Counted from the first letter of the stretch, positions 1-8,778 are shown. The stretch is DNA of 64,000 nt from BD2-11 sp965115885 (GCA_965115885.1 OZ220479.1:3224001-3288000); one strand, 5' to 3'. Numbers and translations: made by a program. Notes: generated by a model from the letters alone, not told the origin.

Positions 1-6
1 TCAATT

Positions 7-1347
7 CTAATCCGTGCAATCGCACGCAGGCGTTCCGTGCGTATATCGACCCTCGCGAGCGGTCGCCGGGTTCTTCGAAATCTCCTCGTAGGTGGGCCCT
101 CGGACGCCGAAGAATCCGAAGCGCGACCGACCCGACCCGTCGCGCGAGGGTACTTCGCGCCGGTACTTCCGCTCCATCTCGGCCCACCAGCCGATGTCGG
201 AGGGCGTCGCCGCCGTGCGCTCGGGATCCCGCTCCTTTGCGGTTCGCACGATCGCCCGAGTGCCCTTCATGAAGCAGAAGACGCAGTTGCCTGCTCCTTG
301 CGGCATCCCGTCGAGATCGAAATCTCGCGCCCGCCAGAACCGACGGACCGCTTCGCCGTCCATCTTCCAGTCGACCAGGGGAAAGCACGGGTGCTCGCCG
401 GGGGGCTGCGTGTGCACCCGGCACTTGTCGGCGCTCGCCCCCTCCGCCAGCATGGAGCGGGACATGACGCGACCCACCCTTCGGGGCTCGTCGGCGCGGA
501 GGCCCAGGAGAGTCACATGCCCGACGGCGTCGGGCCCCCACAGCGGCGCGGGGCGATTGCCGGGCGACGACCCCAGGACGGGCGCTTCGGTGTAGTTCCG
601 CCAGCGTTGCGCACTCCGGTGGGGCGGACGGGACGCCACGTATCGGATTCTCTCCGTGTACGAACGCCGGGACGCCTTGCCGCCGTTCCTCCGGTACTGG
701 CGAAAGGACGTCGCGGGCGCGGCCAGGGGTCGCCCGGCGTAGTGACCGGCGTGACGGGGGCCCTCCGTCCTGCCCAACCACTCGGACAGCAGGGCGTGAG
801 CCGGGTGGAGCTTGAGTTTTGTCGTGCACGTCCGCTGATGCGGGTTGGGAAGCATGCCCTGCCAGGAGAGCAACTCCTCGAACACCTCCCCGCGGGACCG
901 ATAGCCGTGCTCCGGGTCGTCCTCGATGGGCACGGGGCGGACGAGCCGATACGAAGGACGCCGCGCATACACGCCGCGACTCGCATCCTCCACGGTGAGG
1001 AATTCGAACCAGAGGAAGGGAATGCGAAAATCGCGCTCCAACCGACGCTTGCACTCGGCTGCGAATCGGTACGTCGCCGGATGCTCGGCCGACGTGTTGG
1101 CGAAGAGGACGACATCGCCCCGATCAGGCTGGAGAAGCCCGGACTCCGCAAGCAGAAACGCCAGTGCGGCGGAAGAACGTCCGCCGGAGAACTTGACTAC
1201 GTGGGGAAGCCGTTCGTGCTCTTCGGCACGAGAGAGAAGCGGACCTAACCCATTCCCTGAACTAGGCTTGGCATCTCCCCCCCCCCCCCGAATTTCTGGA
1301 ATCCCGAGAGACGGGCACTTGGCCCGCGCAGGACTCGACGACCGCAC
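7..1347 (-). CDS. PP-loop ATP-pyrophosphatase, PAPS-reductase-like
   Basis: The protein carries a PP-loop signature (VKFSGGRSSAALA, about residues 51-63), which binds ATP pyrophosphate in PAPS reductases and related adenine-nucleotide alpha hydrolases. A cysteine cluster lies near the C-terminus (GNCVFCFMKG, and CDC just before the stop), as in phage and accessory-genome members of this family that handle sulfur chemistry. The substrate cannot be read from the sequence; a classical sulfate-assimilation role is unlikely because no cys genes are nearby. The only in-frame start found upstream of the PP-loop is a GTG at 1347. Between it and the PP-loop lies a run of 13 Gs, so the predicted N-terminal 30-40 residues are low-complexity and doubtful. 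Indels in this run would uncouple the start from the catalytic domain. The stop lies 7 bases inside the window edge. Confidence 0.7.
   Translation of the reverse strand: MRSSSPARAKCPSLGIPEIRGGGGDAKPSSGNGLGPLLSRAEEHERLPHVVKFSGGRSSAALAFLLAESGLLQPDRGDVVLFANTSAEHPATYRFAAECKRRLERDFRIPFLWFEFLTVEDASRGVYARRPSYRLVRPVPIEDDPEHGYRSRGEVFEELLSWQGMLPNPHQRTCTTKLKLHPAHALLSEWLGRTEGPRHAGHYAGRPLAAPATSFRQYRRNGGKASRRSYTERIRYVASRPPHRSAQRWRNYTEAPVLGSSPGNRPAPLWGPDAVGHVTLLGLRADEPRRVGRVMSRSMLAEGASADKCRVHTQPPGEHPCFPLVDWKMDGEAVRRFWRARDFDLDGMPQGAGNCVFCFMKGTRAIVRTAKERDPERTAATPSDIGWWAEMERKYRREVPSRDGSGRSRFGFFGVRGPTYEEISKNPATAREGRYTHGTPACDCTD
1277..1289 (-). repeat. 13-base homopolymeric G tract
   Basis: Thirteen consecutive Cs on the plus strand are thirteen Gs on the coding strand of the PP-loop gene, encoding RGGGG between the GTG start and the PP-loop. 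Long G runs slip during replication and often act as phase-variation switches, but they are also hard to sequence, so the length itself is uncertain. Confidence 0.9.
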
Positions 1348-1541
1348 GGCCTCCGCCGGCCGGGCAAGTCATTGGTGGCGGGTACGCAGTCGTGCCGGGG
1401 CTCGGAGGCATCTTCGACTCATGGCGGTGGACAGGCCAATCGGCCCTGCCCACCGATGTGGCGTGGATCGTGCCGCGCTTTTGCGGACTCGGCGCAGTAT
1501 GGGACGCCTACCGGAGCCGCGTCAAGACGGCGCGTTCGCAC

Positions 1542-2201
1542 CTACCCACCGACCGGCGTCGCCTCGATTCGAGAGATGTGCAGGTCGAGCATGTGGTTCA
1601 CCCGGAACCCGAAGATCCCGTCCATCGCGACTTCGGCGCGCGGCAACGCGGCGACCTGCGCGTCGTTGACGAAGAACCGCACCTCGTGCTCGTGCGCCTC
1701 GACGGCGAGAACGTTCTTGGCCGTGGCCTCGTCTCCCCGGTCCGCCCACCCCAGAATGGCTTCGTGGCCGGTCCACGGGAGGATCGTCGGGGCGGCGGCC
1801 CCTTCGCGCCGCTTGACGATGAACTCGCCGCCGTCGCGGATGAGAAAATAGGTGTATTCGATGTCGTCGCCGTCCAAGCCGCGTCCGCCGGCGAACATCC
1901 CGAACGCCTCGCGCATCCCTTCGGGGTCGAAGAGGAAGACCTCCATCTCGATGCGGTATTCGCCCGACGCCTCCATCTCCGGGTCCCAGAAGATGGCTGC
2001 GGGACCGGAGGTCACATGCCATCCGGGGGGCATGGACACGAACGTTTTCAAGTCGTCTTCGGAAGCGCCGGGATCGTCGAAGCGGACCTGCCATCCGTTC
2101 GGGCGCTCGAAGTCCTGGGCGGCGAGCGGTGCGGCGAACGAGGAGAAGGCCAAAGCTGGAAGGAGCGCGAAAAGGGAAACCAGCGGCACGAATCTGAGCA
2201 C
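1542..2201 (-). CDS. Secreted lectin-like (concanavalin-fold) protein of unknown function
   Basis: A signal peptide (hydrophobic stretch followed by APLAAQ) precedes a roughly 190-residue beta-rich domain. Its spacing of acidic, aromatic and glycine residues (FRVNHMLDLHISRIEA near the end, YFLIRDGGEF in the middle) recalls the DUF1080/concanavalin-like sugar-binding fold. That assignment is by eye and not certain. The open frame extends upstream to a TTG at 2270. The GTG at 2201 is preferred because it places the hydrophobic core right after the start. The gene is divergent from the small secreted protein at 2355, with about 150 bases between them, and lies upstream of the PP-loop gene on the same strand. 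It is probably exported to the periplasm or cell surface. Confidence 0.6.
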   Translation of the reverse strand: MLRFVPLVSLFALLPALAFSSFAAPLAAQDFERPNGWQVRFDDPGASEDDLKTFVSMPPGWHVTSGPAAIFWDPEMEASGEYRIEMEVFLFDPEGMREAFGMFAGGRGLDGDDIEYTYFLIRDGGEFIVKRREGAAAPTILPWTGHEAILGWADRGDEATAKNVLAVEAHEHEVRFFVNDAQVAALPRAEVAMDGIFGFRVNHMLDLHISRIEATPVGG

Positions 2202-2354
2202 GAGCGTCTTCCGGAAGCCGGGGCGGAGGAGAGAACGCCTGAAGATCCTCGGATGCGGGACCCGAGTCAACCGGCGCGTCCGGCGCCGGTCGTTTCCCGA
2301 AGGGCCCGCCGCACCTTATGTTGCGGAATCACGACAACCTGAGAGGACGAGAGT

Positions 2355-2825
2355 ATGGAACTTCGCAATTTTTGGCGCGGGGGCGCGCTGATTCTGACGA
2401 CGCTCGCGCACGCTCCGGCGTTGCACGCACAGGGGGAAGCCCGATACGGAAGCTGGCTGATGGACTCCGATCGCCCCCCGCCGGCCTCGAACGTCATGAC
2501 CTACGAACCCTACGGGGATGGCGGCATGCGCATCACGGTCGCGAACACGAGCGCGCGCGGCGAAACTTCCGAGTGGGGGTACGTGACGCTGTTCGACGGC
2601 GTGTTCCGCGCGGTGGAGGGACAGGAAAACGCCGAGACCGCGGTCGAGATCGTGGACGAGCGAAGCACCCGCATCCTGAACAGCCGCAACGGCAGGGTCT
2701 ACCAAGTCATCATCAACACCCTCTCCGAAGACGGCAACACGATTCAGAACGAGTACGTGCGCCTCGACGAGGAGGGGAAGATCACCGGGGTGGGGCACGC
2801 GACCTACCGGCGCATCATGGAGTAG
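2355..2825 (+). CDS. Small secreted protein of unknown function
   Basis: This 156-residue protein begins with a clear signal peptide (FWRGGALILTTLAHAPALHAQG, cleavage expected after HAQ). The mature domain of about 130 residues has repeated beta-strand-like segments (YGDGGMRITVANTS, GRVYQVIINTL) and no recognisable catalytic motif. A purine-rich ribosome site (GAGAGGACGAGAG) precedes the ATG. I do not recognise a family. The gene stands alone, divergent from the lectin-like gene and about 200 bases before the DUF167 gene. That 200-base gap holds nothing I can name. Confidence 0.65.
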   Translation: MELRNFWRGGALILTTLAHAPALHAQGEARYGSWLMDSDRPPPASNVMTYEPYGDGGMRITVANTSARGETSEWGYVTLFDGVFRAVEGQENAETAVEIVDERSTRILNSRNGRVYQVIINTLSEDGNTIQNEYVRLDEEGKITGVGHATYRRIME

Positions 2826-3021
2826 CGCGTTCGGCGCGCGCCGTTTTCGGCGCCGCGCCTGGGGCCCGCCGATGTCGTCGACGCCCAGATCGGCCGACGC
2901 GACTCCGGATCGATGGCGGTAAGACGCAGGTGGAACAGTCGCCGCACGGCGCGAACGCAAGCAGCGGTCCCGCGGGGGCCGCGAGGACCCGCGCAACGCC
3001 AAGGATTGCGAGGAGCGTCGC

Positions 3022-3315
3022 ATGGCGGTTCTCCCGGTGAAGGTGGCTCCCGGATCCCGAAAGGACGAAATCGTGGGCTGGACGGGAGATACGCTGAAGA
3101 TTCGCGTCTCCGCGCCGCCGGAAAAAGGTCGGGCCAACCGCGCCGTGGCGGCGTTGCTCGCGCGCACGCTGCGGATCGAGAGAGACCGGATCGCGATCGT
3201 GGCCGGGGCCGGGTCGCGGCGCAAGCTGGTCCGTCTCGAGGGGCTGGCCCCCGGCGAAGTGCGCGAGCGGATTTCTAGCGGACGACGAAAACGTCCTTCG
3301 GGACGTACCCCGTGA
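3022..3315 (+). CDS. DUF167 (YggU-like) family protein
   Basis: The 97-residue protein has the DUF167 signature: a basic N-terminal strand with PGSRKDEIVGW, then LKIRVSAPPEKGRANRA and a final RRKLVRLEG segment. YggU-family proteins are small alpha/beta proteins of unsettled function, common next to membrane or septum genes. A good Shine-Dalgarno sequence (GAGGAG) lies 8 bases before the ATG. The last 41 bases overlap the 3' end of the convergent acetamidase-like gene, so the C-terminal RKRPSGRTP tail is probably dispensable. It is a stand-alone cytoplasmic housekeeping protein here. Confidence 0.8.
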   Translation: MAVLPVKVAPGSRKDEIVGWTGDTLKIRVSAPPEKGRANRAVAALLARTLRIERDRIAIVAGAGSRRKLVRLEGLAPGEVRERISSGRRKRPSGRTP

Positions 3316-4492
3316 CCACCTGAGTCAGGTCGACCGCCTCGCTCACCCGGAAGTCCACCGCGATGCTGGCCAGAGAGAGCGCCGCGGCGGGCGCGAGCCC
3401 CTTCTCCTCGCCTAGAAAGTTCACCACCTCCCAGGCGGCGTGGCGAACGGCTCGATCGAGATCCGTGTCGATGCCCATGATCATGTGGTACCTGTCGTTC
3501 TCCGCGCGCGGCGCGGAGAGGCTGCGGTCCTTGCGCACGGCGAAACGGAACACGCCCGAAAGCGACTGCTCGATCGCGGTGCCGCTCACCTCCCCGTCGC
3601 CCTGCGCGCCATGGGGATCGCCGGTGTAGAAGAGCGCGCCTTCGTGGAAGACGGGCAGGTACAGGGTGGTGCCGGCGGCGAGGTCCTTCACGTCCAGATT
3701 GCCGCCGAAGGCGCCGGGGGGGCGCGAGCCCTGAACCCCCGGCACGCTCACCCCCGGCTGGCCCACCACCGGGTCGGGCGCGACCGCGAGGATCCCCATG
3801 AAGGGCGCGAGCGGCACTTGGATGCCGTCGGCGACGAAGGCTACCTCGCGTTCGCCGACGTTCCCGGTTCGGATCACGTGGCGGGTACCCGGCGGGATGT
3901 CGAGCGCCGGGTCGCCGGAACGGGCGCCGGGATAGTCCGTCGAGAACACGCCGCCCCGGGCGGAGGTGTTGTTGATGCCCCACGGCACTCGCGTCTCGAC
4001 GGAGAGGATCTCGATCTCGAGCACGTCCCCGGGCTCGGCGCCCTCGACGTAGACGGGACCGGTGATGACGTGGCCGCTTCGCCCCTCGCGCGGACGGCCT
4101 TCCCGGGAGGCCCAGAAGTCCAGCACGTCCTGGAGGATTTCGTCGCGCGGGAGGCCGAGGCCGGTGAGGTAGGCCACCGGCTCCTCGTTCTGGGTGGCGC
4201 CGGCGTGGGTCAGCGTGTTGATGCGCACGGTCTCGCCCGGCCGGACCCGCAGAACGGGCTCCTTGTCGATGGGGAACCAGCCCCAGACCACGTTCTCCGG
4301 GGTGGAGGGCACGAAATGATCGGCCTCGTCGCCGGTCCCGGCGCTGCGCAGCTCGGGTGCCGGAGCGTTCCCGTCCGGCTCAATCCGCTCGCCGTCGGGA
4401 GCGCCGCAGGCGGAGACCACGACGACGGCCAGCGCCAAGCCGTGACCTCGGGAACGTCTTCCGCTCTCGCCGCGGATTCGTGGGGCGCGCAT
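3275..4492 (-). CDS. Acetamidase/formamidase-family lipoprotein
   Basis: The FmdA/AmdA fold is recognisable from HVITGPVYVEGAEPGDVLEIEI, FMGILAVAPDP, a GGNLDVKDL segment and LYLPVFHEGALFYTGDPHGAQGDGE, the typical Asp/His-rich core of metal-dependent amidases hydrolysing formamide or short amides to ammonia. Unusually, it starts with a basic segment, a hydrophobic run and the lipobox VSACG, so it is predicted to be exported and lipid-anchored rather than cytoplasmic. A strong AGGAGG site lies just upstream of the ATG. About 405 residues fits the family length plus a signal sequence. The native substrate is unknown; an amide- or urea-derivative-scavenging role is inference. Confidence 0.85.
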   Translation of the reverse strand: MRAPRIRGESGRRSRGHGLALAVVVVSACGAPDGERIEPDGNAPAPELRSAGTGDEADHFVPSTPENVVWGWFPIDKEPVLRVRPGETVRINTLTHAGATQNEEPVAYLTGLGLPRDEILQDVLDFWASREGRPREGRSGHVITGPVYVEGAEPGDVLEIEILSVETRVPWGINNTSARGGVFSTDYPGARSGDPALDIPPGTRHVIRTGNVGEREVAFVADGIQVPLAPFMGILAVAPDPVVGQPGVSVPGVQGSRPPGAFGGNLDVKDLAAGTTLYLPVFHEGALFYTGDPHGAQGDGEVSGTAIEQSLSGVFRFAVRKDRSLSAPRAENDRYHMIMGIDTDLDRAVRHAAWEVVNFLGEEKGLAPAAALSLASIAVDFRVSEAVDLTQVVTGYVPKDVFVVR

Positions 4493-4649
4493 CTTCGGAC
4501 CTCCTTGTCTTCTGGCACGTTGCGAACCGCTCGCATACCCTTAGCGATCGGCGGACCGCGAATCAAACGAGCGGCGGCGGCAGCGGGCGGGCTCGCCCGG
4601 CAATCCCGCCTGCGGACGCGGGCCCATTCCTCTCAAGCGGAGCACGGAC

Positions 4650-5540
4650 GTGTTCGACGCCAGCGACCCCCGTCTCTACCTGTTCACGGCCTTGGCCCTC
4701 GTTTCCGCGCTGTTCCTCTACCACTGGGTCCGCGCGGCGCGCGGCGGCCGATGGCGGGGCGAAAGCGGGCGGCCCAACCCGTTCGAGCTGGCGGTGGGCT
4801 TCGCGACCAACTTCTTCGACACGCTGGGAATCGGATCCTTCGCGCCCACCACATCGCTCTACAAGCTGACGAAAACGGTTCCCGACGACGAGATCCCGGG
4901 CACCATGATGACCGGCCACACCCCGCCCGTCCTCATCCAGGCCTTCATCTTCATGACCATCATCGTCGTGGAACCTCGCACGCTGTTCGTCCTCGTCGCG
5001 GCGGCGGTGCTGGGGGCGTGGCTCGGAGCGGGCGTGGTGACCCGCCTGCCGCGCCACCGCATCCAGATCGGCATGGGCGTCGCGCTTCTGATCGCGGCGG
5101 GCACTTTCCTGATGTCGATTTTCGGCATCGCGCCGGTGGGCGGCGAGGCGACCGGAGTCACCGGGATCGGCTTGGCCCTCGCCGCCGTCTGTCTGTTCGC
5201 GCTGGGGGCGCTCATGACCATCGGGATCGGCATGTACGCGCCCACCATGATCGTGGTCAGCGCGCTGGGCATGAGCCCCACGACGGCCTTCCCCATCATG
5301 ATGGGATCGGCCGCCTTCCTGATGGCGACGGCGGGGATCCGTTTCGCACGCGCCGGGCGCTACAATCTGAAAGCGGCGCTGGGGCTGGCCATCGGGGGCA
5401 TTCCGGCCGTATTCATCGCGGCGTTCGTCGTCCGGTCGCTACCGCTGGACGTGATGCGCTGGCTGGTCGTGGTGGTCGTTCTCTACGCTGCGGTGGCCAT
5501 GCTCCGGTCCGCGGCACAGGAGCTGGGCGAGGCAGGTTAG
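4650..5540 (+). CDS. TauE/SafE-family sulfite/organosulfonate exporter
   Basis: This is a polytopic membrane protein of 296 residues with about eight hydrophobic segments. It contains the family hallmark near the N-terminus (FELAVGFATNFFDTLGIGSFAPTTS) and the related internal repeat AFPIMMGSAAFLMATAGIRF. The family exports sulfite, sulfoacetate or related anions, or acts as a permease of unknown substrate. It starts with GTG and lies divergent from the amidase-like gene, with about 157 bases between them. No sulfonate catabolic genes flank it, so the substrate is open. Confidence 0.85.
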   Translation: MFDASDPRLYLFTALALVSALFLYHWVRAARGGRWRGESGRPNPFELAVGFATNFFDTLGIGSFAPTTSLYKLTKTVPDDEIPGTMMTGHTPPVLIQAFIFMTIIVVEPRTLFVLVAAAVLGAWLGAGVVTRLPRHRIQIGMGVALLIAAGTFLMSIFGIAPVGGEATGVTGIGLALAAVCLFALGALMTIGIGMYAPTMIVVSALGMSPTTAFPIMMGSAAFLMATAGIRFARAGRYNLKAALGLAIGGIPAVFIAAFVVRSLPLDVMRWLVVVVVLYAAVAMLRSAAQELGEAG

Positions 5541-5940
5541 GACTCAGGACTAGAAGGACGAGCCCGCCTCTCGCAGCTCGATTCCGCGTTCCGACGGACA
5601 ACTCGCGACCGGCCGCGCCGGTCACCCTCGACGCCTGAAGCCGAGGACGCCGTTGCGGGTGCGGGCGGGAGGCTCGGGCGAGAATTGGCGGCGATTCGAG
5701 GGTTCGTCCCGCTCGGTGCCTCGCGATCGGCGGACCGGATGGATGGAGAGCCTCCGAAAAAGGTCCCCGACGCGTCCGCCAGCACCTTGCGCGGCGTCTC
5801 TCCCGCCACATCCTCCACCTCGTCGGCAAAGCGCGAAGTTCCGGATCCGTTGGCGTTGCCGTTCGTCGGCCCGCAGCCCGACCTGCGGCGGCGCTCGGCC
5901 GAGTCGGCGAACGCGGCGGAGCGGCCGAGCCGCTCCGATC
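5541..5940. other. 400-base intergenic stretch without a supported gene
   Basis: Between the convergent TauE/SafE and DUF3179 genes, open frames are only antisense-type GC-rich reading with no family resemblance. The one structured element is the hairpin at its right end, reported separately. Confidence 0.6.
5917..5937 (-). terminator. Perfect hairpin behind the DUF3179 gene
   Basis: CGGAGCGGC pairs perfectly with GCCGCTCCG across a 3-base loop (9-bp stem), starting 4 bases past the stop codon of the DUF3179 gene. No U-tract follows, so termination strength is uncertain. Confidence 0.5.
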
Positions 5941-7035
5941 CTAGCCTGCCAGCCACAGCCCGGTGCGGGGCTGGAAAGCTTTCCAAGCGAACCAGAAGGC
6001 GACGTAGGCGTCCTCGACAGGCTCCAGACGGGCGCCCTCCAGGGGTCCCTCGGAAGCCACGCCGGTCACGGTCCAGCTCGAGCCCGTCTCGGCGTCCACG
6101 ATTCCCCTCCCGGCCTCCGTCTCGAAGGTGAGAGTCCGGCCGTCCGCCACCGGGGTGAACGCGAGCGCCGCCCGACCGGCGCCGTCCCAGACCACCAGCA
6201 CGGGCCGCGTGCCCACCGTGTCGTTCACCACGGTCAGGACCGACCCGTCTTTGTCGAGTTCGCCGAACGGGTACGCCTTGCCGCCGTCGGCGTCGTCCAG
6301 AACGCCCAGCACGCGCTCCTTGACCGGGCGCCGCGCGTCGGCGACCGATTGGGGATAGAAGAGCTGGGCGTTGTCCAAGCTCTCGTAGTCGCCGTAGGGA
6401 TAGCGTTCGTAGGCGGTGCTCAGACCGCCGTCCGGGCGCACCACCACCAGACCGTCCGGGTGAAGCCCGCGCCAGCGATCCCACTGCATCTCGACCGAGG
6501 CGATCAGCGGCAAGGGCTGGCCCAGCTTGGATCCGCAGCCGGCCGCGCGCAACATCTGGGGCCAGAGCGAGCGATCCCCGTCGGTGCGGTCGTACATGAT
6601 CAGGTTGTTCTGGAAGAGAAGCCCCGACACCCCGAACTCGGCCCCGGCCACCCCGCTGCGGTCGAAGACGATGCTCGAGCCGGTGAGCGGACAATAGGTG
6701 ACGGCTAGGCGGCGCTCGCCCAAGGTCAGGTTGACGATCTCGTGCCACCAGAGGATGCGGTGCGGCACCGCGAACGCCTGTCCGCCCAGCTCGAAGCCGA
6801 TCACGCGGTCGCTCTCCCACAGAAAGCCGGTCCGCTGGTCGAAGATTCCCGCCATGGTCGGGTTGGTGAGGGCGGGAATGCCGTCCACGCCCACGCCGCC
6901 GTCGAAGATCAGGTCGGTGTTGACCGAACAGGCGATGCCGGCGTCGACCGGTGGCGCGGGCTCCACGCCCGTGGGCGCGTCGGAGCAGGAGAGCGACAGC
7001 GCGACGGCGACCAGCGGCAGGGTCTTGGAGCGCAT
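5941..7035 (-). CDS. DUF3179 domain lipoprotein
   Basis: The mature region matches the DUF3179 pattern: IPALTNPTMAGI, VIGFELGGQAFAVPHRILWWHEIVN, VTYCPLTGSSIVFDR, a segment ending in MYDRTDGDRSLWPQM, and a closing YVAFWFAWKAFQP. The conserved CPLT cysteine and the WHEIVN motif are intact. Function in this family is not established; members are exported. The ATG at 7035 is preferred over an upstream in-frame start because it directly precedes a hydrophobic signal (LPLVAVALSLSC) with lipobox cysteine followed by SD. It is divergent from spmA (143 bases). Confidence 0.85.
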   Translation of the reverse strand: MRSKTLPLVAVALSLSCSDAPTGVEPAPPVDAGIACSVNTDLIFDGGVGVDGIPALTNPTMAGIFDQRTGFLWESDRVIGFELGGQAFAVPHRILWWHEIVNLTLGERRLAVTYCPLTGSSIVFDRSGVAGAEFGVSGLLFQNNLIMYDRTDGDRSLWPQMLRAAGCGSKLGQPLPLIASVEMQWDRWRGLHPDGLVVVRPDGGLSTAYERYPYGDYESLDNAQLFYPQSVADARRPVKERVLGVLDDADGGKAYPFGELDKDGSVLTVVNDTVGTRPVLVVWDGAGRAALAFTPVADGRTLTFETEAGRGIVDAETGSSWTVTGVASEGPLEGARLEPVEDAYVAFWFAWKAFQPRTGLWLAG

Positions 7036-7178
7036 GACGGAGTCCAGCGTGCCGGCGGAAGGGCTCGGACCGTGCCGGGCCCGAAGGGGACCGCTATCGT
7101 AACCCGACATGCGGGGTAAAGTGTCCGGCGGCCCTTCGACATTCGCCCCACCGACCACTCGATCACGGAAGCGACCGC

Positions 7179-8195
7179 TTGCTCAACTACATCTGGGCGG
7201 CCCTGCTGATTTCGGCGTTCGCCTTCGCGGGCTACTCCGACGTCCGCGACCTGAGGCGGGACGCCTATCGCAACGGACAGCCGCTTCCGGTGGTGCTGGA
7301 GTTCCCGGCGGGCGTCGCCGACGACGACGGAGCGCGCACGCCGGTCCGGATCCGCATCGATCCGATCGTCTACCGGGAATTCTACCGCACCGAAGCGCGG
7401 CCTGCGGAGAGCTACGACGGAATCCTCCTCGACACCGGAGAGGGAACCGTGCTCCGCTTCGACGCGGGCGCCGCGCTCCCCGAACCGCTCGAGACGATCC
7501 GGGACGTGTCGCGCTCCAACGACGACGAGCTTCAGGGAGTGGTGGCGGGTGGAGCGCCGTTTCCCCCGCCCGGAGAAGCCGGGGGCGGCCCCGCAGCGGT
7601 CGCGACCGCCCTGCGCTTCGAGCCGGTCCGCTTCCCGAAGATGAACGCCATCGGCGCCGCGGCGCTGGATTTCGCGGAGACCGCGGCCGGGATCGCGATC
7701 GGGCTGATCGGGGTGCTGGCGCTCTTCCTAGGGGTGATGAAGATCGCCGAGGAGGCGGGCATCGTCCACGCCATCGTGCGCGTGGTGCGCCCCGTGCTGC
7801 GCCCCCTCTTTCCCGAAGTGCCCGAGGGTCACCCCGCCCTGGGAATGATCGCGCTCAACCTGACCGCCAACGTGTTCGGGCTGGGAAACGCGGCGACGCC
7901 CTTCGGCATCAAAGCCATGGAGGAGCTTCAGCGACTGAACTCGACCGAGGACACCGCCACCAACCCCATGGTGATGCTTCTCGCCCTCAACACGGCCAGC
8001 GTGCAACTGGTGCCGCCGGTGTTGCTGCTGGCGCTCCTCGGCCTCCAGATCAACCGACTCGTCTTCGCCATCGTCGCCACCACCGGGTTGTCGCTGATCG
8101 TGGCGATCGTCGCCGCCCGGTTGTACGGCCGACTGCCCGGAGCGCGCGCCTCCGACCCCGACCGGTCCCGGACCGCAGGGCGCGGGGAGAGCTGA
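7179..8195 (+). CDS. spmA: SpmA-like nucleoside-recognition (Gate) membrane protein
   Basis: The C-terminal two thirds is a SpmA-type Gate-domain protein: LGVMKIAEEAGIV, LFPEVPEGHPALGMIALNLTANVFGLGNAATPFGIKAMEEL, then TNPMVMLLALNTASVQL and hydrophobic helices. The partner SpmB follows immediately. The pair is known from spore cortex maturation in Firmicutes but is widespread in non-sporulating Gram-negatives, where its role is unknown. It is 338 residues against about 200 for classical SpmA. The extra length is a hydrophilic segment of about 120 residues (roughly 30-150) between the first membrane helix and the Gate domain, probably outside the cytoplasm. The start is TTG at 7179 by placement of the first helix (LNYIWAALLISAF). 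Confidence 0.85.
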   Translation: MLNYIWAALLISAFAFAGYSDVRDLRRDAYRNGQPLPVVLEFPAGVADDDGARTPVRIRIDPIVYREFYRTEARPAESYDGILLDTGEGTVLRFDAGAALPEPLETIRDVSRSNDDELQGVVAGGAPFPPPGEAGGGPAAVATALRFEPVRFPKMNAIGAAALDFAETAAGIAIGLIGVLALFLGVMKIAEEAGIVHAIVRVVRPVLRPLFPEVPEGHPALGMIALNLTANVFGLGNAATPFGIKAMEELQRLNSTEDTATNPMVMLLALNTASVQLVPPVLLLALLGLQINRLVFAIVATTGLSLIVAIVAARLYGRLPGARASDPDRSRTAGRGES

Positions 8196-8197
8196 GG

Positions 8198-8740
8198 ATG
8201 GACGCTGCGCGCGCGACGATCGGGCTGCTGTCCGCTTTCGTGATCCCCGCGATCCTCATCGGCTTCCCTCTGTACGGACTCTACAAGCGAGTGCCGGTCT
8301 ACGAGGTCTTCGTCGAGGGGGCGAAGGAGGGTTTCGGGGTCGCGGTGCGCATCATCCCCTACTTGGTGGCCATTCTGTTCGCCATCGGGATGTTCCGCGC
8401 CAGCGGGGCCATGGACGCGCTCACCGCCCTGCTGAACCCGATTCTCGAGCCGATCGGCTTCCCGGCCGAGGTGCTGCCGATGGCGATCATCCGCCCGCTC
8501 ACCGGCTCGGGCTCGGCGGGGCTGGTCGCGGACATGGTGGCCCAGTACGGGGAGGATTCCCTGCTCGTCAAGATGGCCGCCGTGATGTTCGGCTCGACCG
8601 AGACGACCTTCTACGTCGTGGCCGTGTACTTCGGCGCGGTGAACGTCAAGCGCACCCGCCACGCCATCCCCGCCGGGCTGACGGCCGACATCGCGGCGAT
8701 GCTGTTTGCGGTGTGGGTGGTGCGGTTGCTGTTCGGATAG
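8198..8740 (+). CDS. spmB: SpmB-like nucleoside-recognition membrane protein
   Basis: This 180-residue protein has the SpmB pattern: IPAILIGFPLYGLYKRVPVYEVFVEGAKEGF, IIPYLVAILFAIGMFRASGAMD, EVLPMAIIRPLTGSGSAGL and a final FGSTETTFYVVAVYFGAV. It begins 2 bases after the spmA stop with an ATG preceded by CTGAGG, so the two are co-translated. SpmA and SpmB are thought to act together in the inner membrane. Immediately downstream are murein-recycling genes, which is suggestive because SpmAB is tied to peptidoglycan in sporulating bacteria, but this link is only inference here. Confidence 0.88.
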   Translation: MDAARATIGLLSAFVIPAILIGFPLYGLYKRVPVYEVFVEGAKEGFGVAVRIIPYLVAILFAIGMFRASGAMDALTALLNPILEPIGFPAEVLPMAIIRPLTGSGSAGLVADMVAQYGEDSLLVKMAAVMFGSTETTFYVVAVYFGAVNVKRTRHAIPAGLTADIAAMLFAVWVVRLLFG

Positions 8741-8778
8741 GCGCCAAGGCTCCGCGTCCTCCCCGAAGAGGCCCGCCC

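Noticed and set aside
1262..1453. 63-codon minus-strand frame upstream of the PP-loop gene
   Set aside because: No protein-like features; it is mentioned only as an alternative upstream frame running into the G tract.
3440..5638. Long plus-strand frame overlapping the amidase and TauE genes
   Set aside because: Antisense and out-of-frame to two well-supported genes.
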